DNA of 56,312 nucleotides, taken from NCBI RefSeq assembly GCF_016734815.1, contig NZ_JAERQF010000035.1, positions 1-56,312 of the forward strand, written 5' to 3'. Below the pieces are notes generated by a model. The model did no database searches, was not told the origin of the DNA, and saw only the letters and a program-made list of their open reading frames with translations. This DNA is from Hymenobacter rubidus. Lineage in GTDB: Bacteria > Bacteroidota > Bacteroidia > Cytophagales > Hymenobacteraceae. Position 1 is the first letter of the stretch. Each line of letters opens with the position of its first letter. A program made the position numbers and the translations under genes. Shown here in pieces: positions 1 through 7,008 of the stretch.

Positions 1-84
1 TGAGGAATGAGGAATGAGGAATGAGGAATGAGGAATGAGGAATGAGGAATGAGGAATGAGGAATGAGGAATGAGGAATGAGGAA
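1..84. repeat. TGAGGAA tandem repeat, 12 copies
   Basis: Twelve perfect head-to-tail copies of the 7-mer TGAGGAA run from the window edge to base 84, so the array probably continues to the left. The same motif recurs in inverted orientation at about 112-136 (ATTCCTCATTCCTCATTC), so the array and this stretch could pair as a stem around a 27 bp loop. The unit length is not a multiple of three but the run has no stop in one frame, which creates a spurious N-terminal extension of the following lipoprotein gene. Confidence 0.95.
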
Positions 85-157
85 GTTCCGACCCATCCGC
101 CCACTTTCCAATTCTTCATTCCTCATTCCTCATTCAGCGCAGCGTATATTTCGCCTT

Positions 158-697
158 ATGAACCTGCCGTGGCGTCCATCTTTTCCAACCTTGCTGCTTT
201 CAGGCATTGTGCTGGTTTTGATGGTGCCCGCCTGCAACCCCTTTGCGCCGGCGTTGGATGAAGTACCCGCCGACCAGAATGCGCTGCTGGGCAACCCCGT
301 GACGGTGCGGGGCTTTTTCGACCGGTTTCGGGCGTCTTATCAGTTGCGCGACTCCACGCTCTACGGCCAGCTGCTGCACCCGAAGTTCCGCTTCACCTAC
401 CACGATTTCGCCGCCAACGTGGACCGTTCCTGGACGCGCGACGTGGACGCTAATACCACTTACCGGCTGTTTAAAGCTGCGCGCTCCACCAATTTGCAGT
501 GGACGCAGTACCTGCCCAGCTCCGACACGCTGGCCTCCGACACGCTGGTGAACGTGGAACGCTCGTTCCTGCTCACCATTGTGCAGCGCGACGACGAGCG
601 GTTTTCGGGCTCCGGCACGGCCCGGCTGGTGCTGGTGCGCAAAAACCGCAACGACCCCTGGCGCATGCGCAGTTGGTACGACCGCAGCGAGTTTTAG
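158..697 (+). CDS. Putative lipoprotein, unknown function
   Basis: The 179-residue product begins MNLPWRPSFPTLLLSG and has a hydrophobic segment ending in a lipobox-like LMVPAC, so Cys26 is the likely lipidated residue. The mature part (VRGFFDRFRASYQLRDSTLYGQLL onward, here described only in outline) is a compact alpha+beta domain rich in aromatic and Arg residues and ends with WRMRSWYDRSEF. This pattern, a helix followed by a curved sheet, recalls SnoaL/NTF2-like folds, but that is inference from appearance only. An upstream in-frame ATG at 77 lies in the TGAGGAA repeat and would bury the signal peptide, so 158 is preferred. It is convergent with the next lipoprotein gene (6 bp between stops). 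Confidence 0.75.
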   Translation: MNLPWRPSFPTLLLSGIVLVLMVPACNPFAPALDEVPADQNALLGNPVTVRGFFDRFRASYQLRDSTLYGQLLHPKFRFTYHDFAANVDRSWTRDVDANTTYRLFKAARSTNLQWTQYLPSSDTLASDTLVNVERSFLLTIVQRDDERFSGSGTARLVLVRKNRNDPWRMRSWYDRSEF

Positions 698-703
698 CTG
701 CTG

Positions 704-1252
704 CTAGGGCCGCTTCCGTACGACTTCTACGCTCCCACAGCCGCTACACGAGAAATTTGCGCCATTCCAACTCCCCCCAAAGCCGTAGCGCCCATTGAGC
801 CGACCGTTATAGCGCAGCTCCAGGCCCTTTAACTCGTGGTAAGCGTTGCAATCGGTGTTTACCAGAGGTCCAAACTGCGCTTTCGCCTCCACAGTATCCG
901 TATCGGTTGGCGACAGGTGCAACAGGAGGGTGTGAGTGAGTTCGCCACCGGTAGCAGGCAGGTAATACGCGCCGTCGCTGAGCGAAATTCCCCACAGTAC
1001 CGGGGTACCCACCGGCTGCTGGCCTCTAGGTGGATTCAACCGACTCAACGAGTCCAGCCCGGCCTGACTGAGCTGCTTAAACCAGTCGGCTCCGGTCCGG
1101 TCGTTCACAATTTTGAAGGTGAGATAAAAAGTGGTGAGCCCGTGCCCACAGTTTACTTTCTCCTTCGCGCAGCCGCTTGCGCCTAACCCCAGAACAAACG
1201 CGAAGAAGGGCATCGCCCAGCTTGGAAAACGGCAGGCAGATGGATAGCGCAT
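704..1252 (-). CDS. Putative lipoprotein, unknown function
   Basis: The 182-residue protein has an N-terminal stretch MPFFAFVLGLGASGC, so Cys28 is a good lipidation site. The remainder is soluble, beta-rich, and contains several Cys residues near the C-terminus (NFSCSGCGSVEVV), which may form a disulfide or simply a CxxC turn. I do not recognise a family. It is transcribed towards the preceding lipoprotein gene and divergently from the amino-acid permease, with 118 bp between the two start codons where both promoters must lie. No recognisable partner suggests a role. Confidence 0.7.
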   Translation of the reverse strand: MRYPSACRFPSWAMPFFAFVLGLGASGCAKEKVNCGHGLTTFYLTFKIVNDRTGADWFKQLSQAGLDSLSRLNPPRGQQPVGTPVLWGISLSDGAYYLPATGGELTHTLLLHLSPTDTDTVEAKAQFGPLVNTDCNAYHELKGLELRYNGRLNGRYGFGGSWNGANFSCSGCGSVEVVRKRP

Positions 1253-1370
1253 GGCGGTGTTACGGAGAGTCGACTGGAAGAAAACGAACCAATTGGGCCG
1301 ACTCGAATGTAAGCGGCCGCCTGCACATTCCGGTCATCGCTCTATCTTGTCGGCTTCATAAGCTGAATCT

Positions 1371-2861
1371 ATGACCGAACCTCAACCCGACCAGCCGCAA
1401 TTCAAGCGCGCCATCAATCTTTTCGACGCCATTATGCTGGTCACGGGCAGCATGATTGGCTCGGGCATCTTCATCGTTTCGGCCAATATTGCCCGGCAAG
1501 TGGGCAGCGCGGGCTGGCTGCTGGTGGTGTGGCTGCTCACCGGCTTCATCACCATGGCCGGGGCCATCAGCTACGGCGAGCTGGCCAGCATGTTCCCCAA
1601 AGTAGGCGGGCAGTACGTGTACCTGCGCGAGGCCTTTGGCCGGCTCACGGCCTTCCTCTACGGCTGGACGCTGTTTCTCGTCATCCAAACCGGGGTGATT
1701 GCGGCCGTGGCCGTGGCGTTTGCCAAGTTCACGGGCGTGCTGCTGCCCTGGTTCAGCGTGAAAAATGTCCTGTTTGAAACCAACTTGTTGGGCTGGAATT
1801 TCACTTTCTCATCGGTGCAGCTGCTGGCCATTTTCCTCATCATCGGCATCACGGCGCTCAATGCGCAGGGCGTGCGTACCGGCAAGCTCATCCAGAACGT
1901 GCTGGGCAGCACCAAGCTGATTGCGCTGGCGCTGCTCATCGTGCTGGGCGTGGCGCTGGGCATCAACCACGAGGCCATTGCGGCCAATTTTCATAACATC
2001 TGGGCGGCCACTCGCTCGGCCGCGCCGGGCACCAGCGCGCCCGAACTGCCCATCAGCGGCGGCACCCTGCTCATTGCCATTGGCATGGCCATGTCGGGCT
2101 CGCTGTTTTCGTCCGATTCGTGGAACAACATCGGCTTCGCGGGCGAAGAAATCCAGAACCCGGAGCGGACGCTGGTGCGCAGCATGGCCATCGGCACGGC
2201 CATCGTCACGGCGCTCTACATCCTCATCAACGTGGTGTACCTGCTGGTGCTGCCCCTGCACGGCTCGCCCGATGCCACTACGCTAGCCGGCCGGGGCATT
2301 CAGTACGCCACCGACGACCGGGTGGCCACCGCCGTAGCCGAATCGGTGCTGGGCAAGGCCGGCGCCTACGTCATGGCCGTGCTCATCATGCTCAGCACGT
2401 TCGGGGCCAACAACGGCATCATTCTGAGTGGGGCCCGCGCCTATTTCGCCATGGCCAAAGACGGGCTGTTCTTCCCCGGCCTGGCGCGCCTGAACGGCGC
2501 CGGCGTGCCGGCCCGCGCCCTGTGGGCCCAGTGCCTGTGGGCCTGCCTGCTTTGCCTGAGCGGCTCCTACGGCCAGCTGCTCGACTATGTGATGTTTGCG
2601 GTGATACTGTTCTACGTCGTCACCATCATCGGCATTTTCGTGCTGCGGCGCACCCGCCCCGATGCGCCCCGCCCCTACCGCGCCTGGGGCTACCCGGTGT
2701 TGCCGGGCCTGTATGTTGTGCTGGCCAGCGCGTTTTGCATCATCCTGCTCATTGCCCCCGACACGGCTGAATTCTCGCGCCGGGGCCTGGGCCTGGTGGC
2801 GCTGGGGCTGCCGGTGTATTTCCTCTTTGGCCGGCGCTTCGAGAAACATATTCCAGGTTGA
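1371..2861 (+). CDS. APC-family amino acid permease
   Basis: The 496-residue protein has about twelve hydrophobic membrane segments. It opens with the conserved APC helix 1 signature (AIMLVTGSMIGSGIFIVSA, about residues 20-38), where the unwound GSGIF motif binds the substrate amino group and carboxylate. A second family landmark, SYGELASMFPKVGGQYVYLR (about 66-85), follows. This is the LAT/cationic amino acid-type branch of the APC superfamily, acting in the inner membrane as a proton- or exchange-coupled carrier; substrate cannot be told from sequence. It is a single-gene unit, followed by a repeat-filled region. The ATG at 1371 is the only start preceding TM1. Confidence 0.92.
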   Translation: MTEPQPDQPQFKRAINLFDAIMLVTGSMIGSGIFIVSANIARQVGSAGWLLVVWLLTGFITMAGAISYGELASMFPKVGGQYVYLREAFGRLTAFLYGWTLFLVIQTGVIAAVAVAFAKFTGVLLPWFSVKNVLFETNLLGWNFTFSSVQLLAIFLIIGITALNAQGVRTGKLIQNVLGSTKLIALALLIVLGVALGINHEAIAANFHNIWAATRSAAPGTSAPELPISGGTLLIAIGMAMSGSLFSSDSWNNIGFAGEEIQNPERTLVRSMAIGTAIVTALYILINVVYLLVLPLHGSPDATTLAGRGIQYATDDRVATAVAESVLGKAGAYVMAVLIMLSTFGANNGIILSGARAYFAMAKDGLFFPGLARLNGAGVPARALWAQCLWACLLCLSGSYGQLLDYVMFAVILFYVVTIIGIFVLRRTRPDAPRPYRAWGYPVLPGLYVVLASAFCIILLIAPDTAEFSRRGLGLVALGLPVYFLFGRRFEKHIPG

Positions 2862-2903
2862 GGAATCAAGTAGTCACGCAGAAGTAACCGTACCGTAAAA
2901 GGT

Positions 2904-2994
2904 GGTCCTTCTGAGCTTGTCGAAGCATCTCTACCGCAGCAGTAAATCAAATTACTATTGCAGTAGAGATGCTTCGACTCCGCTCAGCAGGACG
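2904..2994. repeat. Family A palindromic element, divergent copy (A1)
   Basis: Inverted arms CTGAGCTTGTCGAAGCATCT / AGATGCTTCGACTCCGCTCAG flank a short AT-rich loop. It is a more divergent copy of the element seen at 21061, 22418, 29376, 35050, 40796 and 48557. It lies 40 bp after the permease stop and could act as a transcript 3' hairpin. Confidence 0.85.
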
Positions 2995-3055
2995 GTTAAG
3001 CGAATGCGGCTACTGCTGCTCGAGTACTTTACAAATTTTTCTGTCTTACTACTTT

Positions 3056-3248
3056 AGGACTCACGCAGTTGAAGCCCCAGCGGGGCGGCACATTGGTAGT
3101 AAGTTATTCATTATGAAATGGTAAAGCCCCGGCGGGGCGACACTCGCCAAGCACTCAACCGAGTGTCGCCCCGCTGGGGCTTTCTACCCAACATCAGCCA
3201 GTTACTATCGAGATGGCGCCCCGCTGGGGCTGCAACTGCGTAAGTCCT
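3056..3248. repeat. Family G palindromic element (GCCCCAGCGGGGC)
   Basis: Outer arms read AGGACTCACGCAGTTG and CAACTGCGTAAGTCCT; just inside them lie small palindromes of the type GCCCCAGCGGGGC. A second, inner inverted pair (AGCCCCGGCGGGGCGACACTC / its complement, 3124-3182) makes the element four-fold in GCCCC palindromes. Nothing in it looks coding. Confidence 0.85.
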
Positions 3249-3304
3249 ATACTTATAACTCAGTTCTGAAAACTTGGAAGTTGTTTAGGCAGTGGGTTCC
3301 GCTC

Positions 3305-3398
3305 GGTCCGACGGCGTAGGCGTCCGACCGGTTGCTGCCTGAACGAGGCACCAATGGCCGTTGGCCGACGACTGGTCGGACGCCTAAGCCGTCGGACC
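3305..3398. repeat. Family H palindromic element (GGTCCGACGGC)
   Basis: Arms at 3305-3329 and 3374-3398 are complementary over about 25 bp with one or two mismatches (GGTCCGACGGCGTAGG... / ...CCTAAGCCGTCGGACC). It is the third unrelated palindromic element in the 640 bp gap between the permease and the next gene; no gene is seen in this gap. Confidence 0.85.
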
Positions 3399-3443
3399 GG
3401 CAAGCGAGACCCTTCCGAAACCGCTTCTTGCTTAGGACGGGCA

Positions 3444-3489
3444 AGGCATAAAAAAGCGACTCCCTCTAGAGAGTCGCTTTTTTATGCCT
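3444..3489. terminator. Bidirectional intrinsic terminator
   Basis: Perfect 19 bp arms AGGCATAAAAAAGCGACTC and GAGTCGCTTTTTTATGCCT surround an 8 nt loop. The GC-rich core with six A residues on one side and six T residues on the other makes a rho-independent terminator in both directions. It sits 12 bp beyond the stop of the minus-strand gene at 3502-4236 and also insulates it from transcription coming through the repeat region. Confidence 0.92.
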
Positions 3490-3501
3490 TACCACGGCAG
3501 T

Positions 3502-4236
3502 TTAGCGCCGACGTTTGCCGGCCTTGGCACGCGGGGTTAGCGTCACATTCAGGGGTTGGCTGCCTTTGGCCCGCACTATTTCGTCGTCGTAGCCACCATA
3601 GCCATAAATCAGGGTGTTGTCGTTGTCGTTGGGCACTTCGAGCGAATAATTGCCGTTTGCGTCGGTGCTGGTGCCTTTGCTGCTGCCTTTCAGCAGCACG
3701 GTGGCGCCCACCAGGGGCCGCCCGTTCTCGTCCTCTATCTTACCCGAAACGGTCACATTGGCCGGGGCGGCCGCTTCGGGGGCCGGTGCCGGGGCGGGGG
3801 CCGGAGCCACTTCTGTAGCTGCCGGGGCGGCCACTGGAGCTGCGGTGCCAGCGGCATCGGCCCCGGTTGCGGCGGCCGGAGCCGGGGCAGTGGTGCGCGT
3901 GGCGGCAGGGGCTTTGGCGGGGGCGATATCCTCTTTGGCGTCCGTCGTCTCGGTGGTGGCCGGGGTTGCCTTCAGGCCCGCGGCCATGCTGTCGGCCGCC
4001 GTGGGCGCGGTGGCCGTCACGGCAGCGTCGTCGAGCATGAAGGAAGGCGTGACCGAAGCCAACCCATCGCCGTGGCCTTTGGGCAGGGCCACGTAGCCCA
4101 CCACCAGCGCCACCATTACCCCTCCCAGTAGGTACAAAAGCCGGTTGTTGCCTCCCGATGCTACTTCCTCGTCCTGCGCGTCCAGGTTGGGGTCGTACTG
4201 CTCGTTCTGAGGCTTGGGTAAATTGTCGGGACTCAT
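3502..4236 (-). CDS. Membrane-anchored carboxypeptidase-regulatory-like protein
   Basis: The 244-residue protein has three parts. A hydrophilic cytosolic N-terminus (about 1-31) leads into one membrane segment (LLYLLGGVMVALVVGYVAL, about 33-51). A long Ala/Pro/Thr-rich, low-complexity linker (about 65-160) follows. The C-terminal domain (about 161-235) has the GKIEDENGRPLVGATVLLKG and G(T)STDANGNYSLEVP signature of the carboxypeptidase-D regulatory-like Ig fold that also starts SusC-type receptors. The arrangement, cytosol-membrane-flexible arm-Ig domain, is like a single-pass TonB-style protein with a different end domain. It ends in a basic tail (KAGKRRR). Function unknown; a role in envelope anchoring or signalling is inference. 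A strong terminator follows it. Confidence 0.75.
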   Translation of the reverse strand: MSPDNLPKPQNEQYDPNLDAQDEEVASGGNNRLLYLLGGVMVALVVGYVALPKGHGDGLASVTPSFMLDDAAVTATAPTAADSMAAGLKATPATTETTDAKEDIAPAKAPAATRTTAPAPAAATGADAAGTAAPVAAPAATEVAPAPAPAPAPEAAAPANVTVSGKIEDENGRPLVGATVLLKGSSKGTSTDANGNYSLEVPNDNDNTLIYGYGGYDDEIVRAKGSQPLNVTLTPRAKAGKRRR

Positions 4237-4454
4237 GGATTGAAACGGTTAGCTTAGAAAGTGGGAAAGTGGCTGAGAAGTAGTTGCTTTTAAAAGCCGC
4301 TACTCAGGATATACCGCGCAAGTTAAGCGTTTGCCTGTTATCCAACTTCACCTTCCTTTTTTCTATTTATTCGACCCATCCCACCTTTTTTCAATCAAAT
4401 GGCGCCGCCTGTTCTGCCTGAACCACTTCGCCTTATTGCTTCATCCGTTTCGGC

Positions 4455-4501
4455 AAAAGGGTGGGCCCGCCAGCAGCCACTGGCTACCGGCGGGCCCACC
4501 C
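4455..4501 (-). terminator. Intrinsic terminator of the 4537-4968 gene
   Basis: On the minus strand a 13 bp GC-rich stem (GGGTGGGCCCGCC with its complement) closes a 17 nt loop and is followed by TTTT. It lies about 35 bp past the stop codon of the disordered-protein gene. The remaining bases between 4237 and 4454 show no gene; they must hold the promoter of the 3502-4236 gene, but no good box was seen. Confidence 0.75.
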
Positions 4502-4536
4502 CGCTCACAGCAAAAAACAGCACGGGCCGAAGCCGC

Positions 4537-4968
4537 TTATTGGTCGCTGATGGTCTCGCTGCCACCGGCGGGCGTGGCGGGGCCACCGGGGGCCTTTTCG
4601 CCAAAATCCTGGTCGCGGGTGCGCAGGTTGTGGTCCAACTCGTAGCTGCCTTCGGCTTCAAAGCCGGGGCCCTGGGCCTGCTCGCCGGCATTGGTGTGGT
4701 CGTTGCCGCCCTGGGGGCTGGTTTCGGAGCCGCCGATGTGGAGGTTTTCCAGCTGGTCCTTTTGGTTGCTACGCTCGGTGTAGCCGTTGGCGCCTACGTA
4801 GCGGGCAGCGGTGGGGTCGCCACTGGCCTTGTTGTTGCTTTGGTCCTGCTGGTATTTTTTTTGTTTTTCGAGCTCTTCGTTTTTTGCAAAGTTTTTATTT
4901 TCAGTGATGTCGGCGTGTTCGCCTTCATCGGCGTCGGTGCCGTCGCCGGAGAAATTATCGGGAATCAT
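4537..4968 (-). CDS. Small acidic, probably disordered protein
   Basis: The 143-residue product starts MIPDNFSGDGTDADEGEHAD and is almost free of hydrophobic clusters. It is rich in Asp, Glu, Asn, Gln, Gly and Lys (for example NEELEKQKKYQQDQSNN and GGSETSPQGGNDHTN), so it is most likely intrinsically disordered and cytosolic. I recognise no family. A TTG 33 bp upstream is open in the same frame, but the ATG at 4968 gives a natural start. A box TAAGCTTG on the minus strand (4999-5006) resembles the Bacteroidota -7 element and would give a short leader. A stress- or desiccation-type role is only a guess from composition. Confidence 0.6.
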   Translation of the reverse strand: MIPDNFSGDGTDADEGEHADITENKNFAKNEELEKQKKYQQDQSNNKASGDPTAARYVGANGYTERSNQKDQLENLHIGGSETSPQGGNDHTNAGEQAQGPGFEAEGSYELDHNLRTRDQDFGEKAPGGPATPAGGSETISDQ

Positions 4969-5270
4969 GCGGTCTGGAATATTAAGTGAAGCGGTAACCA
5001 AGCTTACGCATCCGCAGGCATTCCGTTACGAAGCAGGGCAGGCAGCGGTAACGGAGGCCCGGGCCGCGACATCAGCCAAAGCAGCCAAAACTTTTGGCGG
5101 GCTAAAGCGGATTGTAGGGTCGCAGGCAGGAGCCAGGCTGAAGAAGCGGTATAGAAAGTCGACGGACCTTCATTGCAGCGCCGAAGCATGACGCGCAAGC
5201 GAATGATTCCCGCGGCTGAACCTGCACCTGGCCCAACCGTTCTTTTCCCTCCTTCCGCCGGGCTTGCGCT

Positions 5271-5278
5271 TACATTTG
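5271..5278 (+). promoter_or_regulatory. Bacteroidota-type -7 promoter box
   Basis: TACATTTG matches the TAnnTTTG consensus exactly and lies 25 bp before the ATG of the FAD oxidoreductase gene. No convincing TTG -33 element is seen. The rest of the 335 bp divergent gap (4969-5303) shows no gene. Confidence 0.5.
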
Positions 5279-5303
5279 GCCCGGCACTTCTTTTTCCCGC
5301 ACT

Positions 5304-6638
5304 ATGCACCTGGTAATTATCGGCAATGGCATCACCGGGGTATCGTGCGCGCTGGCCGTTCGCCGCCTGCGGCCCGGTGCGCGCATCACGCTGGTATCGG
5401 CCGAAAGTGCGCACCATTACTCGCGCACGGCGCTGATGTACGTGTACATGGGCCATATGCGGCTTTCCGACATCAAGCCCTACGAAGACTGGTTCTGGGA
5501 TGAAAACCGGCTGGGCCTGGTGTACGCCACCGCCACAGCCCTGAACACCGCCGAGCAGCTCGTCGTCCTCAACAACGGCACCACGCTCCGCTACGATGCC
5601 CTGCTGCTGGCCACCGGCTCGGAGAGCAAGCTGGGCGGCTGGCCCGGCCAGCACCTGGCCGGCGTGCAGGGCCTCTACGGCCTGCCCGATTTGGAGGCCA
5701 TGGCCCGCGACACGCACGGCATCAGCCGCGGGGTGGTGGTGGGCGGCGGCCTCATTGGCGTGGAACTGGCCGAGATGCTGCACAGCCGCGGCATCGAGCC
5801 CGTGGTGCTGGTGCGCGAGGCCCGGTACTGGGCCTCGGTGCTGCCCCCGGAAGAAGCCCACCTGGTGGACCGCCAGTTTCAGGAGAACCGCGTGCCGGTG
5901 CGCTACCACACCGAATTGCGCGAGGTACTGGGCGACGCCCAGGGCCGGGTGCGCGCCGTGCTCACCACGGCGGGCGAAGAAATTGCGTGCCAGTGGGTGG
6001 GCCTGGCCATCGGGGTTACTCCCAACCTCTCGCTGGCCCGCATGGGGGGCATTGATACCGACCGGGGCATTCTGGTTGATGAATTGCTGCGCACCAGCGC
6101 CGCCCAGGTGTATGCGGCCGGCGACTGCGCCCAGCACCGCCAGCCCGCCGCGGGCGAGGTCCCCATCGAGCAGCTTTGGTACACCGGAAGGCTGCAGGGC
6201 GAAACCGTGGCCCACACCATTTGCGGGCAGCCCACGCGGTACCGGCGCGGCATCTGGTTCAACTCGGCCAAATTCTTCAACCTCGAATACCAGACGTATG
6301 GCCGGGCCCCGGCCGGGCCAGTGGCTGGCATGGACCATTTCTACTGGGAACATCCGTCGGGCCGCGCGGCGTTGCGCGTCTACTTCCAGGCCGCCCCCCC
6401 CCACGCCGTGGCCGGGTTCAACGCGCTGGGCCTGCGCCTGCGCCAGGATGTGTGCCAGCAGTGGATTCGGAACCACACGCCGGTGGCCGCGGTGATGGCG
6501 GAGCTGGGCGCGGCTAATTTTGACCCCGAGTTTTTTCCGCAGCACGAGCAGGCGCTGGTGGCCGCTTTCAATCGGCAGTTTCCGCAGCAGCCCGTGGTGC
6601 TGAAACGCCGTAAAGGCCTGCGCGCCCTGTTTGGCTAG
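5304..6638 (+). CDS. FAD/NAD(P)-dependent oxidoreductase
   Basis: The 444-residue cytosolic flavoprotein has an N-terminal FAD dinucleotide-binding loop (IIGNGITG, 5-12), a second Rossmann loop for NAD(P)H (VVVGGGLIG, 144-152) and the closing FAD motif YAAGD (270-274). This is the two-domain Pyr_redox_2 layout of rubredoxin/ferredoxin reductases and of the N-terminal part of assimilatory nitrite reductases. No redox-active CxxxxC is present near the FAD, so it is not a disulfide reductase. The C-terminal 120 residues are less conserved. It is the first gene of a compact unit with a small membrane protein and a polyferredoxin membrane protein. It probably passes electrons from NAD(P)H to these iron-sulfur partners; that last step is inference. 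Confidence 0.88.
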   Translation: MHLVIIGNGITGVSCALAVRRLRPGARITLVSAESAHHYSRTALMYVYMGHMRLSDIKPYEDWFWDENRLGLVYATATALNTAEQLVVLNNGTTLRYDALLLATGSESKLGGWPGQHLAGVQGLYGLPDLEAMARDTHGISRGVVVGGGLIGVELAEMLHSRGIEPVVLVREARYWASVLPPEEAHLVDRQFQENRVPVRYHTELREVLGDAQGRVRAVLTTAGEEIACQWVGLAIGVTPNLSLARMGGIDTDRGILVDELLRTSAAQVYAAGDCAQHRQPAAGEVPIEQLWYTGRLQGETVAHTICGQPTRYRRGIWFNSAKFFNLEYQTYGRAPAGPVAGMDHFYWEHPSGRAALRVYFQAAPPHAVAGFNALGLRLRQDVCQQWIRNHTPVAAVMAELGAANFDPEFFPQHEQALVAAFNRQFPQQPVVLKRRKGLRALFG

Positions 6639-6711
6639 CGTTGCACGAGCTGAGCGCCGGCTTGGCAAGTCGTTTCCAATCCAGCGCCGCTGGCGCTTAA
6701 CCTTTGTTCTC

Positions 6712-6933
6712 GTGGATTTTTCTAAACTATACCGCCCCTCGGCCCTCAACAGCTTCCAGTTCATTGCCCTCACCGGCTTGCTGATGAGCGCCGGGGCGCA
6801 TTTGATTCTGCATTTTTTTGTTGGTCGTATGCCAGCCGGCTTCAACTGGCTCTACGCGTGCTGGACCGGCTTCTACTGCGTGGGGACGCTCATTAACCTG
6901 TTTGGCAAGCCCGACGAGCCTCATCACCATTAG
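6712..6933 (+). CDS. Small two-helix membrane protein
   Basis: A GTG start at 6712 gives 73 residues (V/M)DFSKLYRPSALNSFQFI... with two hydrophobic segments (about 15-34 and 43-58) and a His-rich tail EPHHH. A longer reading from 6631 would overlap the preceding gene and lacks an ATG; the next ATG would cut the first helix. It sits 73 bp after the FAD oxidoreductase and 75 bp before the polyferredoxin gene, so it is probably a small subunit of that redox unit. No family is recognised. Confidence 0.6.
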   Translation: MDFSKLYRPSALNSFQFIALTGLLMSAGAHLILHFFVGRMPAGFNWLYACWTGFYCVGTLINLFGKPDEPHHH

Positions 6934-7008
6934 AAAAAAAGCAATGGAGGCGGGTCGTTCTTTTGCTCGCTGCTCGTTATTAACCCCTCATTGTTCATTG
7001 CTATTAAG

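Noticed and set aside
1..136. CRISPR array
   Set aside because: The array is a spacer-free 7 bp tandem repeat and there are no cas genes in the window.
5004..6845. Long minus-strand open frame (613 codons) opposite the FAD oxidoreductase
   Set aside because: It is an antisense shadow in high-GC DNA; the product is low-complexity Ala/Gly/His/Arg without motifs, while the plus strand shows a clear flavoprotein.
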